From Pseudorhodoferax sp. Leaf274 (GTDB lineage: Bacteria > Pseudomonadota > Gammaproteobacteria > Burkholderiales > Burkholderiaceae_C), in contig NZ_LMNA01000012.1 in the NCBI RefSeq assembly GCF_001422445.1, positions 248,001 to 312,000 on the forward strand: a stretch of DNA of 64,000 nt, in the 5' to 3' direction. The notes beneath the pieces are model-generated. The model did no database searches. It was not told the DNA's origin and worked only from the letters and a program-made list of their open reading frames with translations. The position numbers were made by a program, and so were the translations under genes. Below, piece by piece: positions 56,953 through 64,000 of this stretch (position 1 is the stretch's first letter; each line of letters begins with the position of its first letter).

Positions 56953-57441
56953 TCAGGCCGGGCTGGAGCGCAGCCCGTAGGTCTTGCCGGCCACGAAAAG
57001 GTATTCCACGCGCATCACCGCCTCGCCTTTTTCGCCCTGGAAGGTGAAGCCCACGGCGGCGACCTGCGCGCCATGGCGGATCTCCTCCACCTGCCAGGCG
57101 CGCATGCGCGTGAGCGGGGCCAGTTCCAGCTCCCAACGCCGGTCCGTGCGCGTGGGCAGCGCGGCCTTGGCCAGGAGCGCTGCGCCGTCGATGCCGGCAC
57201 TTTGCGCCGGCAGCGTGCGCTGGCGCAGGTCGGCCGGCAGGGCCGGCGTGGCCGGCGTCTCGACCACGAGTTCGGCATGCGGGTTGCGCCAGCGGCTTTC
57301 GACCACCCGGCCTTCCAGGTAGATCGGCCGGTCCTGGTCGAAGCTGCTCCAGCCGTGGTGGGCATGGGCGCGCTGCAGCGCGAGCGGGGCGCCGAGGCTG
57401 GCCAGCGCGATCAGCCGGCGGCGCGTGAGGTGCAGGGTCAT
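56953..57441 (-). CDS. DUF6152 family exported protein
   Basis: A 162-residue protein. A signal peptide (residues 1 to about 27, with twin Arg in TRRRLIALASL) is followed by HAHHGWSSFDQDRPIYLEG, the start of the DUF6152 fold. The C-terminus is hydrophobic-aromatic but no membrane span is evident. DUF6152 proteins are periplasmic and of unknown function. A DUF6644 gene lies 22 nt upstream on the same strand, and the pair probably forms an operon. The 211 nt towards the MHYT kinase gene contain no recognisable gene. Confidence 0.82.
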   Translation of the reverse strand: MTLHLTRRRLIALASLGAPLALQRAHAHHGWSSFDQDRPIYLEGRVVESRWRNPHAELVVETPATPALPADLRQRTLPAQSAGIDGAALLAKAALPTRTDRRWELELAPLTRMRAWQVEEIRHGAQVAAVGFTFQGEKGEAVMRVEYLFVAGKTYGLRSSPA

Positions 57442-57463
57442 GGCATCGTTCCTTGGTGGTGGG

Positions 57464-57889
57464 TCATTCGTACGCGATCCAGCGGCCGCAGGCGATGGCG
57501 GCGAGCCACAGCCCGGTGGACGCCAGCATCTGCAGCCGGGCCAGCCGGTCGAGCCGGGCCAGCGCGTCGCGGCCATGGAACCAGGCCGCATTGCAGCCGG
57601 CCAGCGCCAGCAGGCCCATCTTGAGCACGAAGCTGCGGTTGGCCAGCAGCTCGCCCGGATGGGAGGCGAACATCAGCAGGCCGCTGCCCGCGGCCAGCGC
57701 GAAGCCGGCCAGCGCCAGCGTCAGCGACAGCCGCGCCAGCGCCGGCACGGGCAGCGCGGCGGCGCCGCCGAACACGCGCACCTCCAGCGCCACGAGGTTG
57801 CCCAGCAGCAGCGCGATGCCGACGATGTGCACGACCTCCAGGGCCGGGTAGGCCCAGGGATGGGACTGCAGGGCGGCGAGGGCTTGCAT
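57464..57889 (-). CDS. DUF6644 family small membrane protein
   Basis: A 141-residue protein with four hydrophobic spans (about residues 13-35, 50-75, 88-105 and 118-138). HIVGIALLLGNLVALEVRVFG near 21-41 is the recognisable family segment, and a conserved H in EVVHIVG could bind a cofactor. Function is unknown. It is probably co-transcribed with the DUF6152 gene downstream. Confidence 0.8.
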   Translation of the reverse strand: MQALAALQSHPWAYPALEVVHIVGIALLLGNLVALEVRVFGGAAALPVPALARLSLTLALAGFALAAGSGLLMFASHPGELLANRSFVLKMGLLALAGCNAAWFHGRDALARLDRLARLQMLASTGLWLAAIACGRWIAYE

Positions 57890-57946
57890 GCGGCCATCTT
57901 CGCACCGGCCCGCGCCGCGCCGCGAATGCCCCCAATCGGTTCCGCG

Positions 57947-58861
57947 TCAGTCGCCGGGCACGGCGCCTTCGCGCGTCATGAGCGCGGCGGCCGATGCACG
58001 CGTCTCCACGCCGAGCTTGGCGTAGGCATGCTCCAGGTGCTTGTTCACGGTGCGCGGCGACAGGCCCAGGATGTCGCCGATGTCGCGGTTGGTCTTGCCC
58101 TTGGCCAGCCAGGACAGCACCTCGACCTCGCGCGGCGTGAGGTCGGCCTCGCGCAGCCGCGAAGCCGCCTGCGGCCGCACCTGCAGCAGCGCCATGGCCT
58201 CGCCCATGCCGCTGGCGCCGATCCACTGCAGCCGCAGTTCCTCGCCGCCCTGGGCCGCGAGCAGGGCCACGCCGCCGCCGGCCGCGCGCAACGGCGCGAG
58301 GAAGGGCGCCAGCCAGGCCGGCCACTGCTCGGCCGGCCGGTCGGCGAAGCGGCGCAGCCACTCGGCCGCGCGCGGCGAGCGCCAGGCCAGCCGGTCCTGG
58401 TGGTCCAGCAGCAGCACGCCCAGGCCGCCCAGGTCGACGGCTTCCCGTGCGAGCCGCGAGACGCGCGCGTTGCGCACGTGCGTGGCCAGCCGCACGAGCA
58501 CCTCGTCGATCTTGAGCGGCTTGACCACGTAGTCCACGCCGCCCGCCTCGAACCCGGCCACGATGTGCGCGGTCTCCGACAGTGCGGTCATGAAGATCAC
58601 GGGCACGTGGGCACGCTCAGGCAGGGCCTTGATGCGCCGGCAGGTCTCGAAGCCGTCCAGCCCCGGCATCAGCGCGTCCAGCAGGATGGCGTCGGGGATC
58701 ACCCATTCCAGGCTCTGCAGCGCGGCCTCGCCACTGCGCGCCACCAGCACGCCGTAGCCGGCCGTCTCGAGTGCGTCCACGAGGAAGCCCAACGCGTCCG
58801 GCGCGTCGTCGACCACCTGCACCACGAGCTTTTGCGGCGCCGTCATTCCCGTTGCAACCAT
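57947..58861 (-). CDS. LuxR-type response regulator (partner of permease-kinase 2)
   Basis: A 304-residue regulator: receiver domain (about residues 12-130, phosphoacceptor D62 in LLDALMPGLDG, K109), a middle region and a C-terminal LuxR HTH (about 240-295) with LTPREVEVLSWLAKGKTNRDIGD. It is clearly related to the regulator at 50988-51983. Two starts are possible: ATG 58861 with GGAGAG upstream, overlapping the kinase gene by 19 nt as in copy 1; or ATG 58846, which overlaps the kinase stop as ATGA. I prefer the first. Confidence 0.92.
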   Translation of the reverse strand: MVATGMTAPQKLVVQVVDDAPDALGFLVDALETAGYGVLVARSGEAALQSLEWVIPDAILLDALMPGLDGFETCRRIKALPERAHVPVIFMTALSETAHIVAGFEAGGVDYVVKPLKIDEVLVRLATHVRNARVSRLAREAVDLGGLGVLLLDHQDRLAWRSPRAAEWLRRFADRPAEQWPAWLAPFLAPLRAAGGGVALLAAQGGEELRLQWIGASGMGEAMALLQVRPQAASRLREADLTPREVEVLSWLAKGKTNRDIGDILGLSPRTVNKHLEHAYAKLGVETRASAAALMTREGAVPGD

Positions 58862-61800
58862 CTCAGAAGACTCTCCAGGTCGACCCGGTCGACCAGCTGG
58901 CGCAGATAGTCGCATTCGCGCTGCGTGGCGGTGTCGGCCGCGGCCATGCGGGCAATGCCGCGCTTGAGCGATCCCACGTCGCCGATGCGTGCCAGCCAGA
59001 TCAGCTCGGCCGTGGCTTCGTTGGACAGGGTGTGGGTCAGCGGTGCCTGCGCCTCCTGCGCCACCGGCGCGGGCGGCGCCTCGTGGATCCATTCGAGCTG
59101 CAGCAGGCGCTCCAGCTGGCCCAGCAGTTCGGACTCGGCCACCGGCTTGGTCACGAAGCCGTTGCAGCCGCTGCCGTCCAGTTGCTCGGGCGCGTGGAAC
59201 ACGTTGGCCGAGACCATCACCACGGGCAGCGCCGCGTGGCCGGCCTGGCGCAGCGCGCGGCAGGTGGCCCAGCCGTCCATGGCGCCCATGTTCACGTCCA
59301 GCAGCACCATGTCGGGCGGATGGCCGGCCACGGCCTCCAGGCACTCCGGGCCGCTGGCGGCCTCCTGCGTGGCAAAGCCCAGCGGGATCAGGATCGCGGC
59401 CATCAGCTGGCGCTGCTCGGGCTGGTCGTCCACCAGCAGCAGCCGGCGCCGCTCGCCGCGGTAGCCGATCACGCGGCGGTGGTTCTCCACCTGGTGCTGG
59501 TCGATGGCCGTCAGCTCGCGCATGTACAGCCGCAGCTTGAAGCAGCTGCCGCGGCCCACCGCGCTGTCCACCGACAGCTCGCCGCCCATGAGGTCGGCCA
59601 GCAGCTGCGTGATGGCCAGGCCCAGGCCGGTGCCGGGCTCGTGCGCGATGCGGCCCGAGCTGCTGCGCTCGAACGGCAGGAAGATGCGCTCGATGTCGTG
59701 CGGCGCGATGCCCAGGCCCGTGTCCTCGACGTCGAAGCGCGCCACCTCCATGCGGTGCGACACGCGCAGCACCACGCTGCCCTCGGCCGTGAACTTGATG
59801 GCGTTGCTGAGCAGGTTCAGCAGGATCTGCCGCAGCCGCTTGGCGTCGGCCTGCACATAGGCCGGCAGGGCACGGGCCGGCAGCTCCAGCCGGAAGTCCA
59901 GCCCCTTGGCATGGGCCTGCGGCTCCACCATGCGCACCAGGTCGTCCAGGAAATCGCGCAGCGAGATCGCGGCGGTCTCGATGCGCATGCGCCCGGCCTC
60001 GATGCGGGCCAGGTCCAGCATGCCGTCGATCAGGCTGGACAGGTGCTGCCCGCTGCGCTGGATGGTGGCCACCGGCCCGCGCACGGCCTCGCTGTCGGCA
60101 CTGCGCAGCAGCACCTGCGAGTAGCCCAGGATGCTGTTGAGCGGCGTGCGGAACTCGTGGCTCATGCCGGTGACGAAGCGCGTCTTGGCCAGGTTGGCGG
60201 CCTCGGCCACCTCCTTGGCCTTCTGCAGCGCGGCGTCGGTGCGCTTGTGCGCGTCGATCTCGCGCAGCAGCAGCTGGTTCTGGTGGTTGGATTCGTCCTG
60301 CGCCACCTGGCGGCTCTCCACGCCCAGCACGATCCACCAGGCGCCCACGGCCAGCAGCAGCAGCGCCAGCGTGTAGACCTTCTGGAAGCCCGTGCGCATG
60401 CTGGCGCGCGCATGGTCGTCGAGCCCGGCGGCCACCACGTCCTGGTAATACACCAGGCCCATCACGGTGGACAGCAGCAGCGCCAGCGACACCAGCACCA
60501 CCATGTAGTGCGTGAGCCGGAAGTTCACGCGCTGCGCCACCGCGCCGGGCAGCAGCTTGCGCAGCAGGTCGTGCGTCTGCTCGGACGCGCTGGAGCGGCT
60601 CTTGCAGCGGTCGTGGCAGCGCGACTCCAGCGTGCAGCACAGCGAGCAGATGGCCGCGCCGTAGGCCGGGCAGAACGACATGTCCTCGGATTCGAAGCAG
60701 TTCTCGCAGACCGAGCAGGCCACGCTCTCGCCGGGCTGCCACAGCGGCGTGCGCGGCCGCGCGATGTACCAGCGCCCGCGCGTGCCCCAGGCGATCAGCG
60801 GCGCCGCCGCCAGCGCCGTGCCCAGCGCCAGCAGCGGCGAGAACGCACGCGCGGCCGGCCCCAGCACGCCGGCATAGCTGGCCACGCCCACGGCGCCTGC
60901 CAGCAGCGTGGCGCCCACGCCCACCGGGTTGATGTCGTACAGGTGGCCGCGCTGGAACTCGATGCCCTTGGGCGACAGGCCCAGCGGCTTGTTGATGACC
61001 AGGTCGGCCACCAGCGCGCCGACCCAGGCGATGGCGATGTTGGCGTACAGCCCCAGCACCTCCTCCAGCGCGCGGAACACCCCGAGCGTGAGCAGCAGGA
61101 TGGCGATCAGCACGTTGAACACCAGCCACACCACGCGCCCGGGGTGGCTGTGCGTGAGCCGCGCGAAGAAGTTCGACCAGGCCAGCGAGCCCGCGTAGGC
61201 GTTGGTCACGTTGATCTTGATCTGCGAGATGACCACGAACACCACCGTGACGGCGACGGCCCAGGCCGGGTCGGCGAACAGCAGGCCGAAGGCGGCCAGG
61301 TACATCTGCGTGGGGTCGAGCGCCTTGTCCAGCGGCAGCTGGATCTGCAGCACCAGGTAGGCCAGCAGCATGCCGCCCAGCATCTTGAGCATGCCCGGCA
61401 CGATCCAGCCCGGCCCCGCGGCCAGCACCGCGCCCCACCAGCGCCAGCGGTTGCGCGCCGTCTTCTCGGGCAGGAAGCGCAGGAAGTCCACCTGCTCGCC
61501 GACCTGCACCACGAGCGCGAAGGCCATGGTGGCGGCCGCGCCGAACATCAGCCAGGAGAAGCCGCTCTCGCCCGAGGTGTAGCCCGACAGCCCGGGCAGC
61601 TGCGCGAAGACGCCCGGGTTCTTGACCAGGATGGCGATGAAGGGCAGCACCAGCAGCGCCAGCCACAGCGGCTGCGTCCACGACTGCAGGCGGCTGATGA
61701 AGGTGATGCCGTAGGTCACCAGCGGGATCACCACGAGCGAGGAGAGCAGGTAGCAGGCCGTGATCGACCAGCCGGTGAAGTACAGCTGCAGCGCCGAGGC

Positions 61801-62232
61801 CATGATGGCCGCCTCCAGCGCGAAGAAGATGAAGGTGAAGCTCGCGTAGATCAGCGAGGTGATGGTCGAGCCCAGGTAGCCGAAGCCCGCACCGCGCGTG
61901 AGCAGGTCCATGTCGACCGCGTAGCGCGCCGCGTAGTAGCTGATCGGCAGCGCGGTGAGGAAGGTGATGGCGCCGACCAGCAGGACCGCCCACAGCGCAT
62001 TGGCGAAGCCGTAGTTGAGCGCCATGGCCGCGCCGATGGCCTCCAGCGCCAGGAAGGACACCGCCCCCAGCGCCGTGTTGGCCACGCGGAACTCCGACCA
62101 GTGGCGGCGCGCCCGCGGCGTGAAGCGCAGCGAGAAGTCCTCCATCGTCTCGTTCGCGACCCAGGCGTTGTACTCCCGGCGGATGCGGAAGATCTTCTGG
62201 GCGGGGGCGGTGGCCTGGGAGGTGTTGTCCAT
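58843..62232 (-). CDS. NCS1-type permease / hybrid sensor histidine kinase fusion (copy 2)
   Basis: An 1129-residue paralogue of the protein at 47573-51007 with the same layout. The permease-like domain spans about residues 35-490. A cysteine-rich module at 506-543 has nine cysteines (CSVCENC, then ICSLCCTLESRC). Two membrane spans and a coiled segment lead to a HisKA domain with H692 in SHEFRTPLN, then HATPase and a receiver with D979. Conserved stretches such as NVTNAYAGSLAWSNFF and LSPKGIEF are shared with copy 1. It overlaps its own LuxR-type regulator gene. The upstream 225 nt are shared with a divergent exported-protein gene. Confidence 0.92.
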   Translation of the reverse strand: MDNTSQATAPAQKIFRIRREYNAWVANETMEDFSLRFTPRARRHWSEFRVANTALGAVSFLALEAIGAAMALNYGFANALWAVLLVGAITFLTALPISYYAARYAVDMDLLTRGAGFGYLGSTITSLIYASFTFIFFALEAAIMASALQLYFTGWSITACYLLSSLVVIPLVTYGITFISRLQSWTQPLWLALLVLPFIAILVKNPGVFAQLPGLSGYTSGESGFSWLMFGAAATMAFALVVQVGEQVDFLRFLPEKTARNRWRWWGAVLAAGPGWIVPGMLKMLGGMLLAYLVLQIQLPLDKALDPTQMYLAAFGLLFADPAWAVAVTVVFVVISQIKINVTNAYAGSLAWSNFFARLTHSHPGRVVWLVFNVLIAILLLTLGVFRALEEVLGLYANIAIAWVGALVADLVINKPLGLSPKGIEFQRGHLYDINPVGVGATLLAGAVGVASYAGVLGPAARAFSPLLALGTALAAAPLIAWGTRGRWYIARPRTPLWQPGESVACSVCENCFESEDMSFCPAYGAAICSLCCTLESRCHDRCKSRSSASEQTHDLLRKLLPGAVAQRVNFRLTHYMVVLVSLALLLSTVMGLVYYQDVVAAGLDDHARASMRTGFQKVYTLALLLLAVGAWWIVLGVESRQVAQDESNHQNQLLLREIDAHKRTDAALQKAKEVAEAANLAKTRFVTGMSHEFRTPLNSILGYSQVLLRSADSEAVRGPVATIQRSGQHLSSLIDGMLDLARIEAGRMRIETAAISLRDFLDDLVRMVEPQAHAKGLDFRLELPARALPAYVQADAKRLRQILLNLLSNAIKFTAEGSVVLRVSHRMEVARFDVEDTGLGIAPHDIERIFLPFERSSSGRIAHEPGTGLGLAITQLLADLMGGELSVDSAVGRGSCFKLRLYMRELTAIDQHQVENHRRVIGYRGERRRLLLVDDQPEQRQLMAAILIPLGFATQEAASGPECLEAVAGHPPDMVLLDVNMGAMDGWATCRALRQAGHAALPVVMVSANVFHAPEQLDGSGCNGFVTKPVAESELLGQLERLLQLEWIHEAPPAPVAQEAQAPLTHTLSNEATAELIWLARIGDVGSLKRGIARMAAADTATQRECDYLRQLVDRVDLESLLRWLQRE

Positions 62233-62457
62233 GGAACCCCGGACCCATGCAATTAGCGTACCCTGCAGCACGCAGGCGACCGGCTCGCGCGCCGCCCTTG
62301 CACGGCTGCGCACTCCAGGCGACGCATCCACCGGCGAGGGGATGAACGCAGTGCGGCCTGGCACGCTGAGGTGTAAGTTCACGCAGGCGCCCGGGCCACC
62401 TGCTGGTTCCTGCCCGCGCCTGGACCGGTTCTTTCCTGAAACCTGGGAGAAGGCAGC

Positions 62458-63237
62458 ATGGCCAGAGAATGGTTGTTTGCCAGCGCGGCCATCCGGTGGG
62501 GCGGCCTTGCCCTCGGGATGTCGGCCTTGCTCGCCGCGGGCGAAGCCATGGCCGCCGACTTCCGTTGCGCGGATCTCCGACCCAGCCAGTCGCAGACGCC
62601 GCCGTACCAGCGCATCGCCGGCCAGGCGCGGTGCGAGGGCTTCTTCGACCAGCACGTCTCGCAGCCGTTCATCGAGCTGGTCTCGCTGACCGCATCGGCG
62701 CCACCGAAGCAGGAGCAGGGGGTGCTGGAGCTCCGTGCGTCGCGCCGCGCTGCCGTGCAGCTCGTCGTCCAGCCGCTGCGGCCGGCGCCGTTCTACCGCG
62801 TCGATGCGCTGGTCGAGGCAGCGCAGGCGATGCGCTGGGACGATGCGCAGATGCTGGGCGCCACCGGCCTGCGGCGCCGCGACATCGGCTTCCTGGCCCT
62901 GGCGCCGGGGCCGGACGGCATGCCGACCTACGTGCCGGTCACGTTCGCCGACGCCGGCGAGGCGCCCGAGGTGGCCTCCGGCGTGCTGCGCGCGTCCGTG
63001 CCGGTCGCCAGGCTGGCGTGGCGCAGCCTGCGCGGGGACGGCAGCGACGACGGCTCGGGCGGCTGGCACGACCTGCCGGGGCCTGCCCGGTTCGCATGGG
63101 AGCGCGTGCCCATCGAGCTGCAGCTGCCGCGCGGAGGGCGCGGCGTCCAGATCAACGTGCAGGCCACCGATGCGGCCGGCAAGATCCTGCCGCTGCTGCG
63201 GTTCAACCTCGCAGGGCCTGCCGATGCCATCCCCTGA
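62458..63237 (+). CDS. Exported protein of unknown function
   Basis: A 259-residue protein. Residues 1 to about 33 look like a signal peptide ending in AMAAD. GGGAGAAGG precedes the ATG. The mature part has two cysteines within the first 30 residues (FRCADL and ARCEGF), which may pair, and appears rich in beta strands. I do not recognise a family. The next gene starts inside its last 14 nt, so the two form an operon. It is divergent from permease-kinase 2. Confidence 0.7.
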   Translation: MAREWLFASAAIRWGGLALGMSALLAAGEAMAADFRCADLRPSQSQTPPYQRIAGQARCEGFFDQHVSQPFIELVSLTASAPPKQEQGVLELRASRRAAVQLVVQPLRPAPFYRVDALVEAAQAMRWDDAQMLGATGLRRRDIGFLALAPGPDGMPTYVPVTFADAGEAPEVASGVLRASVPVARLAWRSLRGDGSDDGSGGWHDLPGPARFAWERVPIELQLPRGGRGVQINVQATDAAGKILPLLRFNLAGPADAIP

Positions 63238-64000
63238 CGATGTGGCGGCGCTCGAACGCGCGCGCGCCGAGGCGGCACGCCGCCTGGCCGAGCGCGCCGG
63301 CGATCCGGCCGCGCTGCTGCCGGAGCTGCGGGACCTGCGCGAGCGCCTGCAGCTGATCGACGCGGGGCTGGCCGCGCGTGCCGTGCCATCGCGGGGCCGG
63401 CGCTGGCCGCCTGCGCTGTGGCCGGCATTGGCGGTGGCGGTGCTGGTCTCCATCGCCGCCGCGGTGCCCGTGGGGTCCGTGCCCTTCACGCTGGAGGCCA
63501 AGGCATCCTCGGTGGGGCTGCAGCTCGACGCGGCGGGCGACCTGGGTCCCCAGGCCGTCGACGGCGAACTGCGGCTGGAAGGCCAGACCCGGCTGGAGTC
63601 GCCGGCGGCCTCTCTCGCCGAGGATGCGGCAGCGGCCGGCGGCGACGCGCTGTCGCTGCGCGCGCAGCAACTCGTGCTGCGCCGGGTCGGCCACCCGGCC
63701 GGCAGCCTGCTGGTCGTGCAGGCCGGCCCCCAGGTGCACCTGACCCTGGACGCGCCCCGCGCCGTGGTGCGCGTGGATGTCGAGTTCTCCGGCCCGACCC
63801 AGTGGCGTCTGGCCGGCGCCGGCGCGGCGAAGTCGGCTGACTTCGCGCACGCCGAATGGCTGCGGGCCAGTGCGGGCGATGCGGCCCAGGCAGAGCGCAG
63901 GCCGCCGCCGTTGGAGCTGTGGCTCGGCCTGGCGCCCGGCAAGGCCTATGCGTGGTCCCATCTGCGGCCATCGGCCTTGCAGTTCGTCGAACGCCGCGCG
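63224..64000 (+). CDS. Single-pass membrane protein of unknown function, partial
   Basis: The frame beginning at ATG 63224 stays open to the end of the window, giving at least 259 residues without a stop. Residues 1-60 are helical and charged (LERARAEAARRLAERAG). One membrane span lies near 62-82 (PALWPALAVAVLVSIAAAVP). The rest looks beta-rich and would be periplasmic. The start lies within the last 14 nt of the preceding exported-protein gene, supporting co-translation. No family is recognised. The C-terminus is outside the window. Confidence 0.7.
   Translation, partial: MPSPDDVAALERARAEAARRLAERAGDPAALLPELRDLRERLQLIDAGLAARAVPSRGRRWPPALWPALAVAVLVSIAAAVPVGSVPFTLEAKASSVGLQLDAAGDLGPQAVDGELRLEGQTRLESPAASLAEDAAAAGGDALSLRAQQLVLRRVGHPAGSLLVVQAGPQVHLTLDAPRAVVRVDVEFSGPTQWRLAGAGAAKSADFAHAEWLRASAGDAAQAERRPPPLELWLGLAPGKAYAWSHLRPSALQFVERRA

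Noticed and set aside
57947-62248. A long frame joining the second LuxR-type regulator to sequence upstream
   Set aside because: Upstream of the regulator it is an out-of-frame reading of permease-kinase 2. The two genes are separate with a short overlap, as in the first pair.

Overview
The window is a GC-rich chromosomal stretch. Its gene content and order (ugpBAECQ, ribF-ileS-lspA, tctBA, a urease cluster, many hybrid sensor kinases) and its short intergenic hairpin repeats point to a betaproteobacterium of the order Burkholderiales, most likely family Comamonadaceae. That assignment is inferred from gene content and style; there is no rRNA in the window. Coding density is very high, many neighbours overlap by 1-20 nt, and no stretch longer than 300 bases lacks a gene. 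No CRISPR array, insertion sequence or prophage gene was seen.

Layout. 1-3963: the end of ugpB, then ugpA, ugpE, ugpC and ugpQ (glycerol-3-phosphate / glycerophosphodiester uptake). 4137-10615: a cNMP-binding patatin-like protein, a one-module NRPS (C-A-PCP-TE) and a VTT membrane protein on the plus strand. 10599-14593 (minus): a trypsin-like protease, then MoxR, DUF58 and VWA proteins. 14733-18173: TatD, a spermidine-synthase-like protein and a lone GspE/PilB-type ATPase in an overlapping operon. 18310-20320: tctBA without tctC. 20493-26950: SDR, DMT exporter, quinone oxidoreductase, NUDIX, REC-GGDEF and a Na/Pi cotransporter. 27022-31488 (minus): ribF-ileS-lspA. 31671-41724: an HNH endonuclease, two acyl-CoA dehydrogenase subunits, purN, rsmB, a fatty-acid desaturase, a low-complexity exported protein, a zinc deacylase, a transglutaminase and a lytic transglycosylase. 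A tRNA-Ser(UGA) lies at 41741-41828. 41846-47464 (minus): urease genes ureA-B-C, then ureE, a SHOCT-domain gene, ureF and ureG, with a Doc-like gene on the opposite strand between ureC and ureE.

47573-62232 is a signalling island of about 15 kb. Divergent from ureA lies a 1144-aa protein that fuses an NCS1-type permease, a cysteine-rich module, a histidine kinase and a receiver. Its LuxR-type response regulator overlaps its end. A paralogous kinase/regulator pair in the opposite orientation closes the island. Between them sit an MHYT-PAS hybrid kinase with HPt, an HD-GYP response regulator and a small DUF6152/DUF6644 pair. The window ends in two unrecognised overlapping genes, an exported protein and a single-pass membrane protein that runs off the edge.

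The most notable items are: (1) the duplicated permease-kinase pairs with their conserved cysteine module, one beside urease; (2) a 77-nt intergenic repeat inserted exactly between the stop TGA and the next A/GTGA start, with a covarying hairpin; (3) the patatin/NRPS/VTT cluster; (4) oddities of the urease locus: an apparent CTG start for ureF, the SHOCT and Doc-like insertions, no ureD, and a candidate sigma-54 promoter for the permease-kinase.
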